Notes: generated from the letters alone by a model not told the origin. A stretch of DNA of 64,000 bases from Promerops cafer (GCA_013398275.1 VZSE01005944.1:434001-498000); one strand, 5' to 3'; shown: positions 51,801 to 64,000, counted from the first letter of the stretch. Made by a program: numbers and translations.

Positions 51801-54800
51801 AAGTACCACAAGTAGCAGAAATGAAGGCTATATCCAGTGGGTTTTTCTTAGTCCTTGTATGTTTTCTTTATGCAAACCCCAACTACCTGAAGAATTCAGT
51901 GTCAGCCTAGCTGTAACAAATTCACATTTCCTCATATCCCAAATTGTACCTCCCCTCACGCCTTATCCTGAGTGTGTTTAGGTCTTAAGCTGAGAAACAT
52001 TAAGAAACAATTATTAAAAGTGTTGCTTAGAATTAGAAAATGATGTTAAAATAGGAGATTAGTAATATTACAAATTTTGGAGCACTGTCTTTGAGATTCA
52101 TTTTTTCTTTCTCTCTCCTTAGACAAGCTCTATACAGTCTTCAATGTTTTTGATGATGATTCTACCTGCTGGACCTACCATGAAGGTGTTTTGTCTATGA
52201 AAGTAACAAGAAAGGGGCCAGTTGTTAGTACACTGGAAGCAGACTGGCTAGAATTAACTACATTTTATTATAAACAAGGATTGGCCTTAGTTGATTCTTT
52301 TGTACACTGGGAAACTTCTAAAGGTGAGTACTGTCCTAGGATATCATGAAGCTTTTACTTGTTTACATAGAACTACAGAAGTTGAAAAAAATTATGATTA
52401 TATTTTGCTTCTTTATGGGAGTGTATTTATGTAAACATGTCCAAATAGATCTGTAACTGCCCAGAAAATAAATTACTCCCTTTTAGGTATCAGATTCCAC
52501 AAATTTATAATAGACTAAGTAATTGAAATTTTTGCTTTGTTTTATCAAATTGACAATTTCCAAAGCAGCAAACTAGAGTAACTTTATAACAAAATAAACC
52601 TTTTGTGCTAGTTCTGGTTTGGTTTGTGCTTTTTCAAGGAAAAGACAATGGGATGAAAAGTGTTTAGAACTCTGTTGCTGGTAAATTATGTAATTGAGAG
52701 ATTCATTTCCATTTGAACTGGATTTGTCTGAAAGCCAGAAGTTAAGAGTGTGCAAAAAAATTAGGTAGCTACTGTTGTACAATTACTTGGAAAAAAAGTG
52801 AAGAAAATGGTAGTACCCTGGTGTTAGGGGTACAGACCAAGACAAACTGTCATGATTAATAAATTCCAAACAACTAATTATTTTAACAAATGTTGTTTGA
52901 TAGCAACTTTATCCTTCACTAAGGTGATGCTTTGGTTGCATTTGTACCTGTCTTGCTTGTATTAAGTTGCAAGTTTTTGATGTTCCTTTAGAATTAATTA
53001 TTGCAGTGTAAGCAAGCAAAATACAGGGTTGCAGTAGAGAAAAGTCTTGTCAAATGTTTGTTGAAAAGGTTTCAGGGACCTTAAACAGTTTTTTTGCAAT
53101 GCTCAGGATGATTAACAAGTGCAATAGATAATTAATAATGTATTAAAGTGGCTTTCATAAGTCATTTTTTCTGCTTTTTACAGTAATTGTATGAGGAGGA
53201 TAAAATTCCTGTCAGTTTGTGTAGTTGTATTTACTATGCCTTATGCTTTTTTCTGATAATTTAGATTTAAAACAATATGTACTCGTCATCCCCTTTGCAA
53301 GGCTTGGATTATTGAAGGCCTTAAATTAAAAAAAAACCCTGCAAAACGTAAGATCTTTGCAAGTTAAATTATAATTCTTCAAAAACAAAAGCATGACACT
53401 AATGACAGCTCTTCAATTTTCATTGCTCTCCACGGTTTTGAGTGTGAATCACTGTTTCTGCAGCTCTGCAGTAAATTTAGTGACTCAGAGGCACATAAGC
53501 TCATCAACATAGATTTACTTCTGATGGAATTTGGCAGCTAGTCCTTCTCAAACTGCATATTTTGTGCACATGAGCAGTCTAATGCCACAGTTTGTAGCAG
53601 TCATCTTTTTTACTCTGAAACTGTTATTCCTACTTATTTAAGTCAGTGGAAGAACCGAATCTCCTTCGGTGGAGGAGCGGTGAGAATTCAGACTTGTAGT
53701 TTTCAATATAGAGTTTTTTTAGAGCTGGAAAAGAACTCTCTGGAGATCTGTTACAGTTCACTGAAGGGTGGTTTTGGCAGCTGTTGAAATTAATCTTTGC
53801 AGCTGTTGTCCAACAACAGTTTTACAGTCTTCCCATTCCCCACAGAGAGAGCCGTCTGCTCTTCTCTGCATGAATAACTCCCCGTCTTGAATACCCAGGT
53901 AATAACATACCTCATCTAGTATTGGGGGGGATTTAATGCTGATATTCTGAGGATTACATAATTTTGCTGTACCAGTTTAGTTTGTTAGTCAGCTGTCAAG
54001 GTAAATCTCCACAAAAGGCTTCATAAAGGCTGTTAGGAGAAGTAAAACCAGAAAATGAACCAATGTTTGATGCACAGCTTTAGTTTGGGCCAAACGGATG
54101 CTACCAGGCTTTGACATGTGAGTCAGGGAGTTGTGCTCTGAAGCTTCCTTCCCATCAGGAATTCTCCTACAATTACTTGCTTCAGGCTCTTCCTGTGGCC
54201 ATTTATGTACTTAAGTGGCTGTAGTTGAGCTTTACACTTCGTGGTTCACTCATTTTTGTGCTCTCTCCTACCACACCAAAAGCCACATGTCTTGTTGGGA
54301 GAAAAATACTGAAGTTGAGAAGAAAAGCGTTGTGCCCATCCTCTGCAGTGGGTATGTTGAATACAGGAAACTGAAATTCATACTGGAGTATGAAAGGGGT
54401 TAATGCTTTTGAGAAAGTAGTTCATAGTTCAGTTTGTGTAGAAAAAGGGGATTTTAATAGTAAGTTGACTTGCACACTTCATAAATAACCATAAATTTGA
54501 GTTTGCCGAGTCATTTAATTTTCTTTCAGAGGACTGTTCAGTGGGAAAGAAATTCTTGCATACATCTTGGTAATCTATTAACCTAAAACTTAATGCTTAT
54601 GTTTATGTCCGCAGGGGATTATTTGCCCAAATCTTTAGAAGGATTATTTATCTATGAAGAAGAAGGTGCTGGTGTTCCAGGTTCTAACAGGAAAGGAAAT
54701 GATGCAATAGTTGTTGAACAATGGACAGTCATTGAGGTAAATAGGTGATGATTTAGCAGTGCTATTTCCTACTTGTATTTTTCTTTGTTTTTTTCCTTTA

Positions 54801-57800
54801 GGATGCTGGTACCAGTGTTCCATAAACAAACATTCAGGATGGTTTCCTGAAGTCACCTGCCTAGGCTTAACTAAAGCCCCAAATGATAAAAATGAAATCA
54901 CATTTGTGGCCATTGGTAAATGTCCATAAAAGAAATATGCCAGAGGAATTCTGGCCTTACTTTGTAAATGTTCATACCAACAAATACAACTACCAAAGAA
55001 AACGTCTTGGGGGGTTTTTTGTGTGTGTTGCAGACCAATTTAGGTGTAATTTCAGCAAGTGCGGGTCATTGCAAGTGCACATTGATAGTGTGAAATATTT
55101 TTCAAAAAAGGGGGAGGAAATAGCTAGAACTAGAAAAACAACAAGAGAAAATTGATAGTGAATTAATTCAGTATGATATTGAGATATTATTTTTATGAAA
55201 ATTTTACTACTAAATATGAAAGACTTGGGTTTCCTAATAAATTTACATCTACTGCTGCAGTAGGTTACAGCAATAAAATTACTTAAATTACTCTTAAGAA
55301 ATATTCTAATCTTTTAGGGTTTTTGGTATGAATGACATCTGAAAGCAGTTGTGGGATTAAGGTCTTACTTTTGAAATATCCAATGGTAAATACATTTACC
55401 AATGTGAAAAAAAAATCAATGTCAAACTAAAAACCTGTGTATTTAAAAAAAAAAGACCACCACCGAAAAACTCACCAAAACTTTAAGTATGTAGCTAAGT
55501 GAGATACTTATTTTTCACCTGGAGTAAAAGTGTAAAGATGTCAATTCAGACACTTAAGTATGGTGCTTAAAAAGTTTTAGGCACTAATTTAGCAAGATGA
55601 CAAGTGTAATGAGTGAGATGTGCTTTGAATTATGTCTTGATGAGTCAGGGCTCATACCTAATGTTAATAAATTCTGTTTTCCATGGATTTTGTAGTCTTG
55701 AACTTTTCAAGTTGTTTTCAGTTTGAAATAATCAATCTCCATCAAACAACAGCTTGATGTCATCTCAAAGGATTATCTCATTAAAAGTGAGAGGGGAGGT
55801 GGTGTAATGGTGTAGAAATGCAAATAAAACCTGTACAGAGTGTCTTTACTACTTTTTATAATTATTAATGTAGGGGTGTGAAATTAAAACAGATTATGGA
55901 CCTTTATTGCACACGCTGGCTGAGTTTGGATGGCTCCTGACCTGTGTCCTGCCTACACCAATTGTACGACATGACAGGTACCGCAACTATTGATTACAGC
56001 ATTTTCGGTGTGTATGTCTGAGAATTATTGAATAATTACTTGCATACTTAAATGTAAAAGGAAGAAAAATGCTGATGATGTTAAATGTGTGTAAAGCTTG
56101 AGATGTAAGTAGCATTTTCATGGAGTGCTTTGCCACATCTACTTAGGACTACTGATTTCAGTGGGTCTAATTCTAAATTTAAAATACATTGTGTAAATAT
56201 AAACATGAAAGATTTTATTTAGGGAGCTTTTTTATCACATACCCAGTCTGCAGCAATAGGGTTACTCATGCTTCAACTAGAAACAAGTGTTGAAATGTTT
56301 CACTAGTTTAGGACCTTGGTGAATGACTGATTTAGACTATGGAAAGTCATGCTGTCACAAGACAGTCATGGAGTATTTGTTGCAAATTAGGGCAGAGAAT
56401 GTGCTAATCCAGCAAGTTATTGGGCTGTTTCTCTTCTCTAACACAGACATCATGGTTCACCTCAGATGTAGTACCAGACTACTGGATTTCAGGTCTCTAG
56501 CTGTAATGCTTGTTCAGAGCATTGATGTGACTCTTTTCTACATAGGAAGAGCTAAACTGCAGACCTGGATTCCCCATAAGATTCTAGGCTTTTTTTTTTT
56601 TTTTTTAATAACCCCCCTCAAAAAGGTACTCTGGCTTTCATTGCAGTATCAAGCTAAAAAAAATGGCAAATGAAACACTAGACCAAGCATTCTTAATGCC
56701 TCTCTTCTCTCATTTTTTTTTTTTAAAGTTTTCCGCCCATTAGATTTAGATTGCCAAGCTTCAAAAACAAACAAATGTACTGAGGCAGGGCTTAGGGCTC
56801 ATTAACAACTGTGAAAAGAGTGGATGACTCGAGTCATCTTTGGATCCCAGATCTCAGTGTGTTTAATCAAGACAGCATGAAAAAGATGTGAATGAAAGAT
56901 TCTAAGAAAACTACTGCAAGAAGGTGGAGTTCTGGTCAAGTGATTTGACATAATTAAATCAACTCACCCCATGTAAGAAGGAGGATTTTGTGATCAGGAA
57001 ATAGGTGTTGGGATTTTTTGGCAGTGTTTTTTCTAATAGTTGATTTTAACCAACTGGTTAAATGCAAAGACAAAAGAAGTTGTGGTAAAATATGGCATGT
57101 TCTGTTGCTTAATTTTTTTAAGGGTCTCTGTTTTGTTTTCCTCTGGAAAAACAAGCAGTTTCCAGAATATGAAACAAATGGTTATCCTTTAATTTCTTCA
57201 ATAATTTTGTAGTCTAAGTATATTAGCTTCGAACATGGTGACTTTTAGGCTATATGAACTTCCGAGCTTGGTTTTTATAAACAGCTGAAATTTTGGCCAA
57301 ATCTTAGAGCTTGAGAGTAAGTCTTCAGAATCTGGGTATAGTCTTTGAAGAATGCCAGTGAAGAATGGGAGGGAGATTTTAGTAGTCATGGTGTGTTCTG
57401 AGTCATAGGATGAGAGAATATTTAACTTCAAACCTTCTGTGTCCCACAGGCGATGTAACTGAACCCATCCCCACAGGGTTTGGACAGCAGGGTCAGGAAT
57501 GTCCTGAGCAGCTGCTGAGTGACACTCTGGGAGTGCCAGCCTGTGCTTGCAGCACATCAAATGGTGCTGGTTTGTACCTCAGAGATCACAGAGCAAAGGC
57601 AGGGCCAACTAAAAGAGGCACAGTGCTGTAAGAAAAAAAAAAAAAAAATAGGATGCAGTGCTATAGGGAGCATTAACAGATTGATTAGGCTGGAGCTGTT
57701 CCTTGAATTAGTGAGAATATACCAGGAAGATACTTAGGTCTCAAATAGTGCTGTATCCCAGATGTGAAACAACCAGAGCATTAATAGCAGTGCTCATGCT

Positions 57801-60800
57801 AAAGGGGTTGTATCCTGGCCAAATCTGAAACTGGACTCATTTTGTATCCACACTACAGTAACTCAGCCTAATAGAAACCATTTGTTTTCTGGTCTAAATG
57901 GTTGAGTAGGAGTCTCTATGAATTGTCTAATGCTTGTTATCCCATTGTAGCTTGTGAGTTACTCTTGGAAGAAATAGGATGAATCATGTTTTGTGTTGCC
58001 TGTAGTATATCTCATACACAGCAATTCAACTTGCTATTAAAAAAAGGAAAAAAGCTTATGAAAAAGAATCCTAATTAGGGATTGAGAATTCATGAGAATC
58101 AGAAAATTAATGTCTTCCTGTTCTGATAGGCTGAGTAGTGATTGATAACTACTATTTTTAGGCATTGATGTTGGTATTTAAAGAGGAGAAGAAATTCCTA
58201 GATGGTTACTGTGTGTCTGCTATGAAAGATGCCATTACTGTGGTGGTGGTGGGTTATCCTAGGAATGCGAAAGTCTTAATCAAGAAAGAAACTTTATGCT
58301 GCTCAACAGCTGTTTTTTTTCCCAGACTTGAAACTGTGGCCTCAAAACTCAGCCTGAATATTAAGAGGCTTCAGAAACACCGAAAAAACAAAATAAGCCA
58401 CAATTTGGGATGATGTGACAAAATGATGTTTTCATGTTTATTTTTAGAATAGAATTTGTGCATAGTATTTAAGGAAAATTTTATCTATTATCCTCATTTT
58501 TACTCACTGTAGTACTTTCCTCTATTCTGTCTTCTTTTTCTCCTAATTCATTGCAAAACTTTCCCTCATCTCAGATCTTTTGTGATCTGAGAAATACCTC
58601 GCCTGTAAATTAGCACTACTGCAGTTTTTAGTATGGTATTACAGTGAGTTTGTAGAAGTCCATACGTGTTTGTGGTTGAAAATTAGAATTATTTTTAAAG
58701 CTTTTAAAATTTTTCATTGAATGGATGCTTTAAGCCAGGACAACTTAGTATCCCAGGCTGGTGTCTGTCTCAAAACTGAAAGTCTAGATGCTATCCAGTT
58801 CCAAAGGAGTGCAAAGTTTTATTTCAATAAATGAAAAAAAAAACCGAAAACAAACCCTGAATACATGAAAATAATTTATCTTATTCCCTGTGTTCATTTT
58901 CAGAAAATCTTGTCTAACATTGATTCTAAGTGCTTTGTATATCAAATATTCATGCATTAAAAAAAATGGATCTGTAAAAACCAGAGTCATTGGCAGTACC
59001 ACTGAGTTTGTAGCTTCATGGTTGTTTTGGAGGACTTCAGTATAGACGTGTAAGAGGACACAGTTTTTGCCCATACAGCATAAGCAGACAAACAAATTGC
59101 TGGTATTTCAACAAAAGAGTCTCTGTTGCTCTTCATCACTCTTAAAAGAAGAGACAGGAAAAAGGCTTCAGCAGCCTTACTCTGCAGTGACCTTTATTTC
59201 CCTTTTCTGACTACTGTAGTCCCTGAAAATGGGCCAGGCAGACTATGGGCAATGCAGTGCAAAAACACTGTCTTTATGGTTATTAATTTATCCTGGCTCA
59301 CCGCTTAATCTATGCTTTCAAAATGCCCTGACTTATGAGGCAAAGAGGGAATGTAGAATTGTGAGGGAAACTGTGGAGCTTCCCTTGCTCTAAGCACTTT
59401 TTCTCATTTAAATTCTGTGGAAATCCCACTGTCATTGAGTTCTTTGTGAATTAAGCTCATAGCAGCTTTGTCGTGTGCGGCATTTTAATAAGGTCAGACT
59501 TAGAAATTTGTTAATTTACTTCTTGTCTACTCACCATCGTGTCCTTTCTCTGTTCTAGTAGAATTTGTACAAGCTGTAGCTTAATGTTTGGGTTTTTTCT
59601 TTTCTCTGAAGGAATGCAGACACTGTTACAAAATAAGCCTTAGGCTCTTCCCCATGCCAGGGACTGTGCTCAGCCTTGTTGCTTGGAAGAGACATTTTTC
59701 AATTGATCAAAAGAGACATAACTGAGGCACAGAGAAATACCTAGCCAAGTGGAATAAGGTTCAGGATTGCAGATTTCCTTGTAATGACATAAAATCTAAA
59801 CACTTTTTCTTTTAATGAATGCTAATAGTGAGGTAGGGACTCTTGGAACAGGAAACCTTGTTAGGCTTAAGGAAATGAATGAATTTGTTCTCCTGCATTT
59901 TTGTTTTTCCCACAAGCTGGAATTTTAGTTCTCCGTTCTCATCCAAGGAAGACATGCAAAGAGATTCCATGACCTGAGTTCAGCCAGACTGAAAGGAAGA
60001 TTGTGAGGGGCCAAACACAATCACAAATCCATCATCACTAACTATTGATCTGAGTGGCTGTGTATGCAGAGAATAGTACTGGTTTGTGAAGTTTCTCAGA
60101 GCTGACTTCCAGAAGCTTTACTAGGGCAGACTGTTAACAAGCTCTTCTGAGCTCATAGGAACAGTTTTAATCCCTGTTTTTTCTTGGAGCAAGTCCCTCA
60201 TGTTAAATACAAAATAATTTTCAGTTATGAAACATGCATCAGTTACCTTAACTTCATGTGTGTGGTGGTTAACCTTGTGACATTTCACCTTGTGCATTTA
60301 TTGAAGTAAAAGTATACATTGTTTTAGTAGTTCCTAGTCATGTTATACATAATAACATAGTTTTATGATTGATAAAATAGGTAAAATCATAGATACTTCA
60401 AATGAACTTGCATCTCTTTGGTTTTTCTATTTTGCTACTTAAATTTAGTGCACTCTTAAATCTGTAGCCACCCTTTCACCAAACAATTTCAGTGTTTTGC
60501 TTTTATATGCTTAAAGATCTTATTGAATACTGCCCAGAAGCAGCTGAGGGGAGAAGAGCTTATAAAAGTGTAGTATCTGATATTTAGAAGAAAAAAGGAA
60601 TTTTAAAAATCTTCTTATTCTGGAGTTCTTGTCTTGAAATGGTTTCCCTTTCAGTGACATGGAGTTGAGGTTTGTATTATACATCCTATCAATGTGGTGG
60701 CATGTATTTCTGTTGGAAAGGTGATGGAAATATAGTAAAACTTAGAGGATGTATTTATCACCACTACTAAGGGGGTGTAGTGCTTATGAAACATCATATC

Positions 60801-61721
60801 AGTAATATCTGGTTTGGGGAGCAATTTCATTTGTCATGTTTGTTTTTCTACAAGTATTCCCATTTGGAAAAATACCTAACACCTTTGGTTTGTCTATCAC
60901 AATAGCATTAGCATCTGTAAAAGTTCCAGGACTGAAGTTGGTTTTTTCCCCCTTCTTTATTTTTCTTACTAAAATATTCTCTTGTCCTGCCTATGCCAGT
61001 ACCTCCCTCATACAAAACACCTGGTGTCATTCATGTCATTCTTGATGTAAAGCTTATTAAAACTGATCTGAAGCCCTTTATCCATAGGTGGTGAGGCAGC
61101 AAGCTTATCCTGCTGTGTCAGTTAGATGATGTTTTACAACTTTTATTTAGCAGTTAAGAATGTTGATTCCCAAGTTTCATTCCACAAAGTATTGAGAGAT
61201 TTGCTGAAGCCATGGATCTATTAAGATTAGGCCTGGTTGTCGTGATATTAATAGGTAGTAATATGTTGCTGCATATTTAACAGTGAAGATTAAGTAAAAA
61301 AAAAAAACTTGTGAAGGTTTGCTTCAGACATAAATGTGCAGACTTGGATTAAAAGTAGGATCTCTGATATTTAAGCTTTCAAGGGCACACATGTTAAATA
61401 ACTCCAGTCTGGTAATACAAGTTACTTGTCTGTCCATATTTTCATGTGCATCACCTTAACCTAGTTCTGGGGTTTTTTAAAATATCATTATAGAACCATT
61501 GAGGAATTTATAAACTGGATAATACTCTGCAGTCTGTCCTCTTCTCACTCGTGGACTTACACCCACCCTAAAGTTGACTTTGAATATATTCGTGACAATT
61601 TTTGCCTTTTAAAACATGGAAACTATTTCCTTTACATTTTAGTGAAGGAAATCTGGCCACAAAGCAAGTAATTTTTCTTCAGAGACCTGTTATGTGGAGT
61701 TCTGCTGTCCAGACACCAGAG
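39747..61721 (+). CDS. RFTN2: Raftlin-2, eight coding exons, 3' end outside the window
   Basis: Joined exons are 39747-39885, 44734-44917, 46834-46945, 48880-49192, 52123-52323, 54615-54736, 55874-55977 and 61643-61721. All phases agree, giving 418 residues without a stop; human raftlin-2 is about 501, so roughly 85-90 C-terminal residues lie past the window. Raftlins are lipid-raft proteins on the inner face of the plasma membrane, implicated in raft organisation and receptor uptake. The N-terminus MGCG offers Gly-2 for myristoylation and Cys-3 for palmitoylation. Conserved blocks include KIFSTLKRPQ (18-27), LVIEECPLT, AAKRG-KFVGF, NEGTLSG-SSESGIEEE, LYTVFN-FDDDS, DWLELTTFYYKQGL, GNDAIVVEQWTVIEGCEIKT and GPLLHTLAEFGWLL. 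The segment at about 165-245 is the variable, charged linker. The start has a good Kozak context (TTGCCATGG). Confidence 0.95.
39886..44733 (+). other. RFTN2: RFTN2 intron 1
   Basis: About 4.8 kb. Frames such as 42217-42423 and 41691-41909 show no family likeness. A somewhat GC-richer stretch lies near 43680-43860. No gene or named repeat can be supported. Confidence 0.7.
44734..44917 (+). CDS. RFTN2: RFTN2 coding exon 2
   Basis: Residues 47-107 plus two bases of Ser-108: SSNPEVIKI, a helix-like SSVLDIASRVEEYYSKGY segment, VVGAVHPIMLP and YRVVLSRLKL. Acceptor TTTTTAG, donor GTAACA. Every block aligns to human raftlin-2. Confidence 0.94.
46834..46945 (+). CDS. RFTN2: RFTN2 coding exon 3
   Basis: One base of Ser-108 plus 37 codons: QKHAAPRGQRHPRLVIEECP then LTYETLTNEVVKELLEK. 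Acceptor ATTCTAG, donor GTAATC, phase 0 at the end. Confidence 0.94.
47623..47718 (+). other. RFTN2: Candidate alternative terminal exon in RFTN2 intron 3
   Basis: An acceptor-like ACCTATTCCAG is followed, in the phase required after coding exon 3, by 31 open codons (VGGVVHQTKIRRKNTLEMSS onwards, ending YLFQK) and a TAG at 47716. An AATAAA follows at 48090-48095. It would give a 176-residue truncated raftlin-2. An open run of this length has a fair chance of arising randomly, so this is weak. Confidence 0.2.
48131..48170 (+). repeat. 20-bp tandem duplication in RFTN2 intron 3
   Basis: 48131-48150 and 48151-48170 share CCTTCTTTCTGAGCTGAA (18 of 20 bases identical; only the first two differ). 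Confidence 0.85.
48880..49192 (+). CDS. RFTN2: RFTN2 coding exon 4: conserved core then variable linker
   Basis: 104 codons plus one base of Asp-250. It begins VNEAAKRGKKFVGFVTQHFP (core), then a hydrophilic, charged stretch rich in Glu, Arg, Ser and Asn, with the conserved island WNEGTLSGHSSESGIEEEMH, and ends KPRKGD. Acceptor TTGCAG, donor GTAATA. The linker between the conserved islands is the least mammal-like part of the protein. Confidence 0.93.
49193..52122 (+). other. RFTN2: RFTN2 intron 4
   Basis: About 2.9 kb, AT-rich, without any further exon or recognisable repeat. Confidence 0.75.
52123..52323 (+). CDS. RFTN2: RFTN2 coding exon 5
   Basis: 66 codons flanked by split codons (Asp-250, Gly-317): KLYTVFNVFDDDSTCWTYHE, LSMKVTRKGPVVSTLEADWL and ELTTFYYKQGLALVDSFVHW. 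A well-conserved raftlin block. Acceptor CTCTCCTTAG, donor GTGAGT. Confidence 0.95.
52324..54614 (+). other. RFTN2: RFTN2 intron 5
   Basis: About 2.3 kb with no other feature seen. Confidence 0.75.
54615..54736 (+). CDS. RFTN2: RFTN2 coding exon 6
   Basis: Completes Gly-317 and adds 40 residues: DYLPKSLEGLFIYEEEGAGV then PGSNRKGNDAIVVEQWTVIE. Acceptor CCGCAG, donor GTAAAT, phase 0 at the end. Confidence 0.95.
55874..55977 (+). CDS. RFTN2: RFTN2 coding exon 7
   Basis: 34 codons plus two bases of Ser-392: GCEIKTDYGPLLHTLAEFGW then LLTCVLPTPIVRHD. The GWLLTCVLPTP stretch is the most hydrophobic part of the protein. Acceptor ATGTAG, donor GTACCG (a less usual donor). Confidence 0.94.
55978..61642 (+). 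other. RFTN2: RFTN2 intron 7 (5.7 kb)
   Basis: The longest intron seen in this gene. It contains a 17-base T run (56590-56606), a GC-richer block ending in a 16-base A run (57410-57648) and a 12-base A run (61296-61307). No exon is supported. Confidence 0.75.
57410..57648 (+). repeat. GC-richer block ending in poly(A), possible retroposed fragment
   Basis: About 210 bases clearly richer in GC than the flanking intron and open in one + strand frame (73 codons, no recognised family), closed by 16 A's at 57633-57648. CAGTGCTGTA just before the A run is nearly repeated as CAGTGCTATA just after it (57656-57665). This could be an old retroposed sequence, but I find no clear target-site duplication at its 5' side and cannot name a source. 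Confidence 0.3.
61643..61721 (+). CDS. RFTN2: RFTN2 coding exon 8
   Basis: Completes Ser-392 and adds 26 residues, EGNLATKQVIFLQRPVMWSS then AVQTPE, matching human up to the start of the C-terminal tail. Acceptor ACATTTTAG, donor GTGAGT, phase 0. Confidence 0.94.
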
Positions 61722-64000
61722 GTGAGTAACATATTTGTGGTATTAATATAAAAAAACTAGTACTTCACATAATGGTAAGACACAGCAACAAACTAGACTT
61801 TAGAATTAACAGGGGAAAGAACTGGCAGAACACGGTTTCCCTGCAAACAAGTTCAAGTTTGTGGATGCTTTTTGCAGCTGCATCACGAGGGTTTTTTTCC
61901 TCAGTTGTTATCTCTTAAGCCATAGAAAAAAGCATAAGCATGCTAAAAACCTGTTTTGTGATACTGTGTCTCAGATGAATGTGGTTGGCTATGCTCTATT
62001 TCCTTGGAAGTCTTTAGGGAGTCTTAAAAGTTCTGATCAAAATCCTGCATCTCTTGTGCATGACACAGTAAAACTATTTTGGCCTTCAAAACGTCTACTT
62101 TCACATTTTTAGAAGAAAGGAATGTTAAACTGTGCTCTAAGGGATACTGTAATCTGCAGATTATCAGGGTGAAGAAGGGCTGTTGTTGCATGAAAATGTG
62201 TGACAGTGATAGAGACTTTAAAATCCTGCAGCTGAACCTCAACAACTCCTTGTCCCTTTTGAGTGGAGCTCCCATAACAGTGGTTGTATCAAGTGCTTTG
62301 AGGATTAAGGGATGGACAGCCTCCACATTGTGCTCAAATCAGTGTCACAACAATTACTGCACCAGCACAGTACTGCAGTAAATCCTGCTGTGGCCAGAGA
62401 ACGGTGAACTCCTGGTGGGCTTTTCTTTGCCAGGTCTTTTGACGTACTGTGATGGGTTTCCATTTTTGGTTGTTTCTTGTTTTCAGTGGCTGGTCAGCCT
62501 TTCTCTCTGTCTTTCCTGTGATAATCTTAGCAGTTAGGAAAGCTATGAATGTTTTCACTCATGTCCAGCAGCAGAGGAGTAACTTCACAAACTTATTCAT
62601 GGCATATAATTATATGGCAGCAATACCTATCTGCTTCTTTCTCTATTTGCATGAATACTTCCATAAGTCTTTAAATTTCTTGCATTTCTATTTGATCTTT
62701 CTCTGCATTTTTTTAACTGTCTGTTCAGTGTGTTGCCATCATTGTGTTTTCCTTTGTTTAGTGTTTCTAAATTATACTCTTCCTTTTTTTGTTCTTCTCC
62801 AGGCTTCTGCTTATCTCCAGCGTAACTTCCTTCTCACTGTGTCCCCTGATAATTAATACTTCCATGCCTGGAAGGACTTGCCTTCAACATGTACAGTTCA
62901 AGTCCTGTTTGTTTTTGTCTCTGTCACTGTCTCAATTCCCAGATAGTTCTTGTACGCTATAATTTGTTTCTTCATTTACAGAATTGGAGCTTTTGCTTTT
63001 TTGCTCTTCAGTGTTCTGTGTAGTCTCCTTTGCCAGTGTCTCAATCTTTGTCCATCCATACCCTCTTCTAAATTCTGCCAGCAGAGTTTTTTCCCTAACC
63101 ACCCTCTTTGTCGAAAGCATCTCCAGCTTTTATCTTTAAAACCTTCTAACTTCCTCTCACATGCCTGACTTTGTAGCCTTTACTTTTTTTCCGAATACAT
63201 TTCTGAAAGTATGTTTTGGTCCACAGTTTTTGACAGCAACATTGTAAATATATAAAGCAGTATCATGTCAGTAATAAAATAATGCTTTCCCTGATGCCTT
63301 CCTACTTCTTTAACACTCTGTATATAATAAGAGCGTGAGCTCCTGTTATTTTTTCTCTTGGTAAGGCATAATGTTCCTTCTAACTATGTGTCTCTTAAAA
63401 GGCAGCATAACTGTATATCACAAGTTGGATTCTGCCAAGAGATGCAATACAAACCAGTTCTGTAAAAACATTGTCTGAGGGACTGATGAACCTTTGAGAC
63501 ATGGCTTAAATTAAAAATAGGAAGCAGTGTCCTCAACATTTAAATTCTTTTACCCTGTTGTGGGGTGATGAGCAGCCTTGGGTTATACGAATAAAATGTT
63601 TTGTAGTTGTTGTTTTATTTTGTTGGAATGGGAAACGCTTGACTTAAGTATTAAACATGCTCAAAGTAAACAAGAAATAGCTGATTTGTAGCCATTTACA
63701 TCAGGATTTCTGTGTTTGAAATCTGAACAAAATGTGCTTTTTCACTACCAGTGAATGTTTTGCTTCTCTACCAGGAAATTTCATTATGCTGAGGTCATTT
63801 AGCTTGGGATAAATAGGTAACTGGGGCTGAAGCTGAAACATTTAGCAGAGTTACATTTTCATTCTGTTTTGCCAGTTACGTTGGTTTTCCCCGTAATTTT
63901 AATCCCCCATTACTTGGTCTCTTAATCTCACAGGATTTGTTTTCTGAGGATGTTATGTCCTCACAGCTCATCTCTCTGCCTTCTTGTATATTTGTGGGGT
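61722..64000 (+). other. RFTN2: RFTN2 intron 8, incomplete
   Basis: 2.3 kb to the window edge without the terminal exon: none of the frames resembles the raftlin-2 tail, which in human ends in an acidic, Ser-rich segment. The region is pyrimidine-rich on the + strand at about 62620-62830 and 62960-63130. Confidence 0.7.

Noticed and set aside
62449..62856. 135-codon hydrophobic + strand frame resembling a membrane protein
   Set aside because: The Phe/Leu/Cys-rich translation comes from a pyrimidine-rich intron stretch. It is not the missing RFTN2 C-terminal exon, whose tail should be hydrophilic.

Overview
This is vertebrate nuclear DNA, most likely from a bird. It is AT-rich, has long non-coding stretches and spliced genes with GT/AG introns, and carries no long open reading frames. 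I recognise two genes by translating their exons: BOLL (boule-like, a germ-cell RNA-binding protein of the DAZ family) and RFTN2 (raftlin-2, a lipid-raft protein). Both are on the + strand. The same pair is neighbours on human chromosome 2q33, in the order PLCL1 - BOLL - (MARS2) - RFTN2. The compact introns (BOLL about 21 kb, RFTN2 at least 22 kb, both much smaller than in mammals) and the scarcity of obvious interspersed repeats fit a bird. I cannot name the species.

Layout: 1-350 is a GC-rich, CpG-rich patch with a strong CTCF-like site. 350-9440 is AT-rich sequence with no gene I can support. 9440-10360 is a second, large CpG island containing one ambiguous base (N at 10194) and a YY1-type element; it is the likely BOLL promoter. 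BOLL coding exons run from 12164 to 30841. I reconstruct ten exons whose phases join without a break, giving about 305 residues with one RRM (RNP2 VFVGGI, RNP1 KGYGFVTF). 30842 to about 31490 is its probable 3'UTR. From about 31490 to 39260 is intergenic DNA. RFTN2 starts at the ATG at 39747 (MGCG, an acylation signature). Eight coding exons reach 61721, giving 418 residues in frame. The last coding exon or exons, encoding the C-terminal tail, lie beyond the window.

The most interesting points are a 39-bp (13-residue) in-frame tandem duplication in BOLL just after the RRM, a BOLL C-terminal exon unlike the mammalian one, the absence of any MARS2 reading frame in the interval where mammals carry it, a YY1 element in the BOLL CpG island pointing away from BOLL (a possible bidirectional promoter), and candidate alternative terminal exons in both genes. 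I saw no mobile system, CRISPR array, viral gene or other exotic system. The two genes are not known to act together: BOLL controls translation in germ cells, while RFTN2 acts at the plasma membrane.
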